The notes under the pieces were generated by a model. It was given only the letters and a program-made list of their open reading frames with translations. It searched no databases and was not told where the DNA came from. The position numbers were made by a program, and so were the translations under genes. DNA of 64,000 bases, taken from the NCBI GenBank assembly GCA_024220505.1, contig JAKZZE010000015.1, positions 496,001 through 560,000 of the forward strand. The letters are read 5' to 3'. How positions within the stretch are numbered: the stretch's first letter is position 1; the number at the start of each line of letters is the position of its first letter. Source of the DNA: Rhizopus arrhizus (taxonomy: Eukaryota; Mucoromycota; Mucoromycetes; Mucorales; Rhizopodaceae). Positions 57,824 to 64,000 of this stretch are shown in pieces.

Positions 57824-59233
57824 ATGTTGGATAATGACGAACTTCGTAATATATTACAATTGCCTTTTTAATATTAAACTTATATTCTGTATCATAGCCG
57901 AAAGACCCAATGTGCAAACGTTAAACAGTGTACTATCTGGTCTCATAGGAGGTACACTATATATATACTCTTTTTTACACACAGGTTGATAACAGATCAT
58001 TATCACAAATAGGTTTAGCTGGTTTAGCCGTTGGTCACCCATTTGGTAAAAGACATAAAATTAATCTGATTTACATCCTATTAACTTTTTTTTTAAAATA
58101 GACACAGGTTTCATTTTTTAATTATAAATCATGCATAAATAATATTTATTCTCCTTCTTTAACAGTCAAGGTTAGATTACAATCAAGAGAATTAGCTTCA
58201 AGATACAAAGGGACCTTGAATTGTTTTATAAGCACTATTAAACAAGAAAAGGTATATTTTGTATTTATTGATCTACTCTATAAAATTAATTTCATTGTGA
58301 TTATAGCTTATCGGATTATACAAGGGCATGGTAATATATTCTTATCAGAGATAAACCGTTGAACTTATTTCGTTTATAGGCTTCTCCTGCAGTAAGAGAT
58401 AAAAGCATGTAAAATAATGCTAGTTTATGATATAGCTTTATTATAGGTTGGTGTAGGTGCTGTAAATGCACTAGTATTTGGGACGTATACTTATTTTATG
58501 CAACATCAAGCACGGTTAAAAGGAATCCCATACGATGAATCAAGTGCACCACTACAACATGTATTTTTAGCTGGTATGGGATCAGGCATAGTGTCCAGGT
58601 ATAAGCAGTATATATTTTATATTCCATCATTTATTCTTCTTTTTAGTTTTGTAACATGTCCTATGGAACTAGCTAAAGTACAGCTGCAAAATCAGACTTC
58701 TACAGTAATCAAGGGTCCACTGGATTGCTTACATAAAATGTACATCACAGGTGGCCTAAGGTACTGTTTTAAAGGAATGACACCCACCATGCTTAGAGAA
58801 CTCAGCTTTGGACCTTATTTTGTTACTTATGAAATCATCTCGAGACAATTTCATAAAAAAGGACAAGAGTTATCAGGCCCTTGTGTGATATTGGCTGGTG
58901 GAACGGCTGGTATTGCTGCTTGGTGTTCAACGTATTTTGCAGGTAAGCGCACAGTCTTCTCAGACTATAGAAACATATAACATTCCTTTTGTAGATGTGG
59001 TGAAAACAAGAATTCAATCTGAACCTCACAGATATAAAGGACTAATAGACTGTATGAAACGATCCTATTATGAAGAAGGCTGGAGGATCTTCTTTAAAGG
59101 CTTGACACCCACCATTTTAAGAGCGTTTCCATCCAACGCAGCTACATTTGCAGCCTATACTTGGATAATGAACGTATTTCAATCAAGCCATGTCTTGACT
59201 CAAAAAAGAACCTATGAAGAAGCTATCCTTTAA
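57824..59233 (+). CDS. Mitochondrial carrier (SLC25), carnitine/ornithine-carrier-like
   Basis: Six-helix inner-membrane solute carrier of 307 aa. Ten exons: 57824-57845, 57898-57951, 58013-58045, 58102-58107, 58166-58251, 58307-58330, 58380-58391, 58447-58598, 58647-58942, 58995-59233. All phases close. Repeat 1 has GHPFDTVKVRLQS, repeat 2 has CPMELAKVQLQN, repeat 3 has YFADVVKTRIQSEPHRYKG. The last lacks the usual Pro of the Px(D/E)xx(K/R) signature. Other conserved text is LYKGMASPAVGVGAVNALVF and FFKGLTPTILRAFPSNAATF. Sequence style suggests the ornithine/carnitine-acylcarnitine branch; the substrate is not certain. Exon 4 is 6 nt (ACACAG), exon 7 is 12 nt and exon 6 is 24 nt. Skipping exon 4 would remove Asp-Thr from the first signature. 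Confidence 0.9.
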
Positions 59234-59313
59234 AATCCTTTTAATCTCATGTCATGTCCCTCTCTCTCTTTCTCTTTCAAGCATAACATTTATTTATTAA
59301 TGACCTTTATTCA

Positions 59314-59956
59314 CTATTGCTTTTGTTGAATGGCCAAGAGTTCTTGAATCGTATTGGCTACCAGGTTATGATCATCCTTTATATAACAAAATAAATAAAA
59401 AATGCAATGTTTTTTTTTTATTTTTATTTCAATCTACCTCTTGTGTGAGACCTGATACAGTAATTGTGCCAACGACACCTACATTTTTTATGGTTAAAGG
59501 AAAAGCGCCTCCATGTGTAGCATAATCTTTTTCATTTATCTAAAGAAATGGTCAGTTTTTTATGTTTAGATATTGAATGACTTGCATAGTATTTCTCTTC
59601 AAGCTTTTTACATTGATTGGCCAAGTGTCGCCCAACATAATAACTTGAATGATGAAAACGATCAACAACGTTACTAGATAACATATTCAATACAAACACA
59701 ATCTTTAATCTTCTTTCTCTTACTTTTTACGACGAACCCATTCATCATTATCTCTATTAGTTCCTTGCATAGCATAGCGAAAGAGCTGATGCCCGTTCAA
59801 AGTAATATCAATTACCACTGGTTTATTGAAAGGTTTTGCATTTTCAATCAACATTAAACCAAGATCCAGTGCAGTTTGTGAAGTAAATAAATTAAATTGA
59901 CATTTTTCTTCTTGAAGAAGGATAATTTCTAATTGATCTTTAATAGAGAGTGACAT
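59314..59956 (-). CDS. UPF0303 / haem-degrading-domain protein (YBR137W-like)
   Basis: Small cytosolic protein of the UPF0303 (Haem_degrading fold) family, like yeast YBR137W; biochemical role poorly defined. The first exon is 59724-59956 with [40 protein letters not shown] and [13 protein letters not shown]. The second starts at 59673 with [18 protein letters not shown]. The third includes [20 protein letters not shown] and ITVSGLTQE. The last gives [20 protein letters not shown] to TAG at 59314. The exon 2/3 junction is unclear: the GTCATT donor with AAAAAG acceptor (joining ..EEKYYA to YATHGG) fits the phase but is weak. It is convergent with the carrier gene (80 bp between stops). Confidence 0.85.
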
Positions 59957-62843
59957 ATTTTTAGGGTTTTGGAGAAGAAGAAAAAAAAAAAAAAAGGACA
60001 AAAATCATGCATTCCGTTGCTTTTAAAATAGGCTTTATTTCCCCATCGCATAATGTGTATGTTTTATTAAGTTTCATAAGGATGTTTTTTATTTCTTCGA
60101 TTCATTTTACCCAGTTTAATCTTGTAACATAGTGACCCATGTATCCTAGTTCTTATTGAATCAAGGGTTGGATTATGGACTTGTTGTAGTAAGAATGACA
60201 AATGGATGGGAAAAATACAACAATAAGTGCATCTAATATATATTGGCTTTAGTGAAGTTAAAATAAAAAAAAATGATGCTTTTCTTTTTGTTCCAATGTG
60301 GAAACAGTAACATTCTATTTGCTCAGCAGCATCTGTTGAACAATTACGCACGACACACGAGACTTTCCAACTTAATTGCCCTTTGAACTCGTGAAGCTTT
60401 TTGTTGAGATCTTTTCATTCCGTGATATTAAACAAATTGATTGGTCGGCAAATTAACCTTTTTATTTTATTTGTTTGACAAAGAGAAATACAAGAGAATG
60501 CTCAAACTAGCTAGAAAAATCATCAAGATAAATGGCTTTGGCGGATTCTGTTACTCTATCAGAAAAAGTTTTGCCGTTATGGAGACGTTTTCTGCCAAGG
60601 TGCTTTCATTAGCATCACTATTTCTCGATATGAACAAATATGGATGCAAATAAACATAGCTGTAGCATCTTTTACTGACAGTTTCAACTCATTAGAATAG
60701 TGGGTGGAAACATCGTTTCTAAATACCTTTTGTTTTGAATTCCCATCTTCATTTCTGTTTCTCTGAAAAAAAAAACCTTGTAGTTCTCTTCTTTTGATAA
60801 CCATATCAAGCAGTAAAAGCAACAACTTTAGCGACATTAGTTGCATTTATATTGATCAAGTTTTATATCATGAAAAGGGGTTTCATCTTCAGTTTCAATG
60901 TGAGACTTCACTTTTATTTTGAAAACAAAACATAATTGATAAATATGCTAATCGTATCGTAATGAAATTTGAGTTAAAAAAACACTATTGGTAGTCCTCT
61001 TCCACTTAAAAAGATAATGATTGATTACAGCTAGATTGAGACATTCGTTATTCATAAACTATTTAGTGAATCGAATAGTACATTATTATACCATTAGCAT
61101 ATGAAGAACATGAGATCAGGTATCAAGTCTATTAATTCTACAGTAGAAATTGTACAGGGATGTGTTACAACTAGAGCCATTTTAAATACAATAACTGTGT
61201 TGATAAGTTTGATTCTTTTAAAAATAGATTCAGGAAAAATCCCCTTTCTTTTTTAGTAATTAGCATGAACAAAAGTACAACCATAGTTTTATCCCTAGTA
61301 AAAGCCGCGCCTTCTTTTTAATATAGATAACATTACCGATAACGTCCATACAAATGATAATTTGATAAACACCAATAAACAAAAATTATTTAACAAGCCC
61401 TTTTGATTTTAATAATGACTTTAATGCCTTCATATTATTTTCAAACTAGTAGCCTGGGATAAGGCGCTTAAAATATATACCAGTGCAGATTTCTCATTGA
61501 TTGAAAATTTTACAAAACCTGGCAAGAACAAGCATTGGAAAAATATATACAATGAAGGAAATGCAAAAGATGTCTTTTTCAGTTATTCATCATAGGATTC
61601 CTTCAAAGCTTCTTATTATCAAGCAACAACCCGAATAAAAATAAAAGCAAAACATACCCTTTTCAATTTTCATTTCTTCTAGTGGTTTTATAAATCAAAT
61701 GAATGGTTTGGCATTCAGCATCGTATGAAAAAGAAGGTCCTTTTTTGCTTTAAGCACTAATTGATATAATATGTGTATATTTAGGTTTGCTTTCTATGAG
61801 TGAAATAGTCAGAAGGAAGAAAATACAAAGAAATTTCATTCCCAAAAATATAATTCGACTTAATTGTTCTAAAAGGCATTTTCCTGTGCAAAATAAGTAT
61901 TTGTATCTACAAGTTGGAATATAAAGTATATAAAAAGGAAGGCAGATAATAAGAAGCACTTTTCAGGATCTTTTTTTTTCTTAATTTGTGATGGGAGACA
62001 CTATATTAGTACCTATCTCGATGCAGTTGATGCCTGGACTCTAGTTATTGATTGATATATATTCACTTAATGTACCAAAATCAACATTAGAATTGCCTCA
62101 TTTAATTATAAAACTTGACAAAATTAAATAACAATAAAATATTATCAATTACATTGTGGCTTGATCAAAGGTCATCCAATTTAACACAAAAAAAAAGTCA
62201 ATTAGCTCAGTAACATCTAACATTTTGTGAAAAAACTAAGCAGGTCACCTTCATTTATTGCTTTCAAGTCACTTAAAATATCTTACATCTTTTTTATACA
62301 CACAATGTCAATTTATTAAAAAGCGATTAATAATAAGCTTTATTAAAAAGGACATCAAAGCAAACAAAGACCAAAACTACTTTATTGCTTTAAAATCCTG
62401 ACAAGCTGCGGAGAGACATTTCTTTCAGAAAAGCCAAGCGAACCCTGTAAGCCCGTTGATTGGTTTAATATAAAGCCGCTAATTTACTGTGTGAGTGCTG
62501 TATTTCACCATTTTAGAAAAAGATCCCCTGTGCGCGCCACAATATGATCATCTTTTTCTAATGTGGCTTCTAATTTTTTTTCCTAAAATTACGACAAAGA
62601 AGGAAGCGTGTATGGAAATTTCTATTAAGAAACAAATATTGAGTTAATCATATGAATCTTGATGTTTGTTTCATAAAAACATGAGGAACAATACATGTTT
62701 GTACTTAAAAGTAGCTATTTGTAGCTCATTTTTAATAAACGAATATAATTTAGTGATTTTAAATTTTTTTTTTTTTTTTGCTTGATTTAAAATAAATTCA
62801 ATATAGAAAAACTTGTCCTTCTTTTTTATTTATTTTATTTTTG
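59957..62843. other. 2.9-kb intergenic region
   Basis: The largest gene-free stretch. The short open frames inside (for example 60441-60653 plus and 60577-60846 minus) show no family resemblance. No tRNA, snRNA or mobile element was recognised. The right end, with T-rich runs at 62766-62780 and 62821-62842, precedes the exchanger gene. Confidence 0.5.
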
Positions 62844-64000
62844 ATGAGTGAACGAGAATATTTACTTCCTCGAGGAGAACACTATGAGGAGCCTACTTTG
62901 AAGGCATCCTTCAAAGCCCTGGTTTACTCTTCAAAAGTCAACTATCTTTTATTATTTGTACCTATCGCCTTGGCTTTTTCTCATGCTTCTGACAGCGTTG
63001 TTTTCTCTTTGAATTTTATGGCCATTATTCCACTTGCTAAACTTCTTGGTTTTGGTAAGAAAAAAAGAAAAAAGGAAAATTCAGAAATGATTTTAAACAA
63101 AAAATAGCTACTGAGGAAATTGCTTTGAGATCTGGTTCTGTTGTTGGTTCTGTAAGAAAACTCTTGACAAATGTTTTTTGATATTGATATTTGTTAAATA
63201 GCTTTTAAATGCCACTTTTGGTAATGCTGTTGAGCTTATTCTTGGCATGATTGCCTTAAAGGAGGGATTAATCCGTGTTGTTCAAGGTACAGACAGCATA
63301 TTAACTTGAAGGAAGATGTTTTTAATAACTTTTAATAGCTTCTATTTTGGGTTCTATTTTGTCCAACATATTATTGGTACCTGATATTAACAATAGATGC
63401 AGATCTTGTACTGATGTTTGTATTTTAGGTACTCGGTTGCTGTTTCTTTTTGGGTGGTCTTGGTCGCTCAGAACAAAACTTTAACATCACAGGTAAACAG
63501 ATGAACAAAGGTAGCTTTATGGTTTCTAAGTATTTCTTGTCCTTCCAATAGCTGCACAGACCTCTACTTCGCTCTTGGGTTTGACCACCCTTTCTTTATT
63601 AATCCCTGCTGCTTTCAATGCTACCGGAGCCAAGACTGTTGAATATGATGACGGTATCATCAACTTGAGTCATGGAACAGCTGTTATATTGTTACTCGTT
63701 TACTTTTTATATTTGGTTTTCCAACTCAAAACCCACTCTGAACTGGTAAAATATTTTCCCTTTCCCCCTTGTGAGACCTCTTTCGAAATTAATTTATGTA
63801 TAGTTTGAAGATGAAGCTGATGAAGAAGAAAAGCCTAATACTACACTTGGATTTGCTATTGCTTCGTAAGTTGGCTATTATCAAATTCATTCTTACCCAA
63901 ATCTATTAGTTTGTTAGTCATCACTGGTTTCATTGCTGTTCATGCCGAATACCTTGTTGGAGCGTGAGTAGTCTGACTTATTCATTTTTATACAATTACT
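62844..64000 (+). CDS. VCX1: Vacuolar Ca2+/H+ exchanger (CAX/VCX1), 5' part
   Basis: Cation/proton antiporter that loads Ca2+ into the vacuole; cut by the window end. Exons so far: 62844-63054, 63108-63151, 63202-63286, 63339-63376, 63429-63492, 63552-63745, 63804-63865, 63910-63963, the last ending at a GTGAGT donor. Phases close. The N-terminal tail is short and acidic (MSEREYLLPRGEHYEE), followed by membrane helices. The first CAX c-repeat is present: ATEEIALRSGSVVGSLLNAT then FGNAVELILGMIALKEGLI, with the Glu needed for transport. SILGSILSNILLVLGCCFFL, NLSHGTAVILLLVYFLYLVF and an acidic loop (FEDEADEEEKP) follow. The acidic loop between helices is typical of CAX proteins. The second half lies beyond the window. 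Confidence 0.93.

Noticed and set aside
60441..60846. Open frames of 70 and 89 codons on opposite strands
   Set aside because: Low-complexity, overlapping on both strands, no recognised motif.

Overview
The window is nuclear DNA of a filamentous fungus, most likely an early-diverging Mucoromycota (Mucorales-like) species. The evidence is AT-rich sequence, genes cut by many short introns (mostly 44-76 nt) with clear GTAAG/TAG borders, a CotH-family spore-coat/invasin-type protein, an MGNC-type SAM methyltransferase, a MiT/TFE-type bHLH factor, and decayed LINE and Tc1/mariner copies. Genus cannot be fixed from sequence alone. Exon models below were built by hand from splice signals, reading phase and family conservation.

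Layout. 0-5 kb: intron-containing tRNA-Ile(UAU), PSO2/SNM1 DNA-repair nuclease, bHLH transcription factor. 5-10.3 kb: substrate-binding-fold protein (NMT1/Ca3427-like, minus), ribosomal protein uS9/RPS16 (minus), UBC4-type E2 (plus, with a 1-nt frameshift), paraoxonase-like membrane-anchored protein (minus). 10.7-16 kb: 1,3-beta-glucan synthase FKS (minus). 16-18.2 kb: non-coding. 18.2-20.5 kb: GDP-mannose pyrophosphorylase and an orphan gene. 20.8-22.4 kb: decayed Tc1/mariner and LINE pieces. 22.5-26 kb: Aurora kinase (minus), a small secreted cysteine-containing protein (plus), mitochondrial 3-hydroxyacyl-CoA dehydrogenase (minus). 26.8-30.3 kb: a possible 49-aa two-exon gene followed by decayed repeats. 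31.5-33.6 kb: HRD1 ERAD ubiquitin ligase. 34-37.2 kb: methyltransferase gene plus an inverted, 146-bp perfectly identical copy of part of its first exon. 39.7-41.6 kb: CotH protein. 42.7-46.1 kb: gamma-COP (SEC21). 46.5-48.1 kb: nuclease-like ORF broken by one stop, between two LINE 3' ends. 48.8-52.3 kb: EDE1/Eps15-like endocytic scaffold and a universal stress protein. 52.7-54.1 kb: degenerate Rab-GDI pseudogene. 54.2-57.1 kb: NUP88/Nup82 nucleoporin. 57.8-60 kb: mitochondrial carrier with a 6-nt microexon, and a UPF0303 protein. 62.8 kb to the edge: vacuolar Ca2+/H+ exchanger (cut by the window end).

The genes are unlinked housekeeping functions typical of a fungal chromosome, with no operon or obvious cluster. 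Two functional themes recur: secretory/endocytic trafficking (SEC21, HRD1, EDE1, the dead GDI copy) and cell wall/surface (FKS, GDP-mannose synthesis, CotH). The most interesting signals are the very small exons, the recent inverted duplication at the methyltransferase, the chimeric GDI pseudogene, unusual residues in the FKS echinocandin hot-spot regions, and the two short genes. Homopolymer-length frameshifts in UBC4 and EDE1 are more likely assembly errors than biology.
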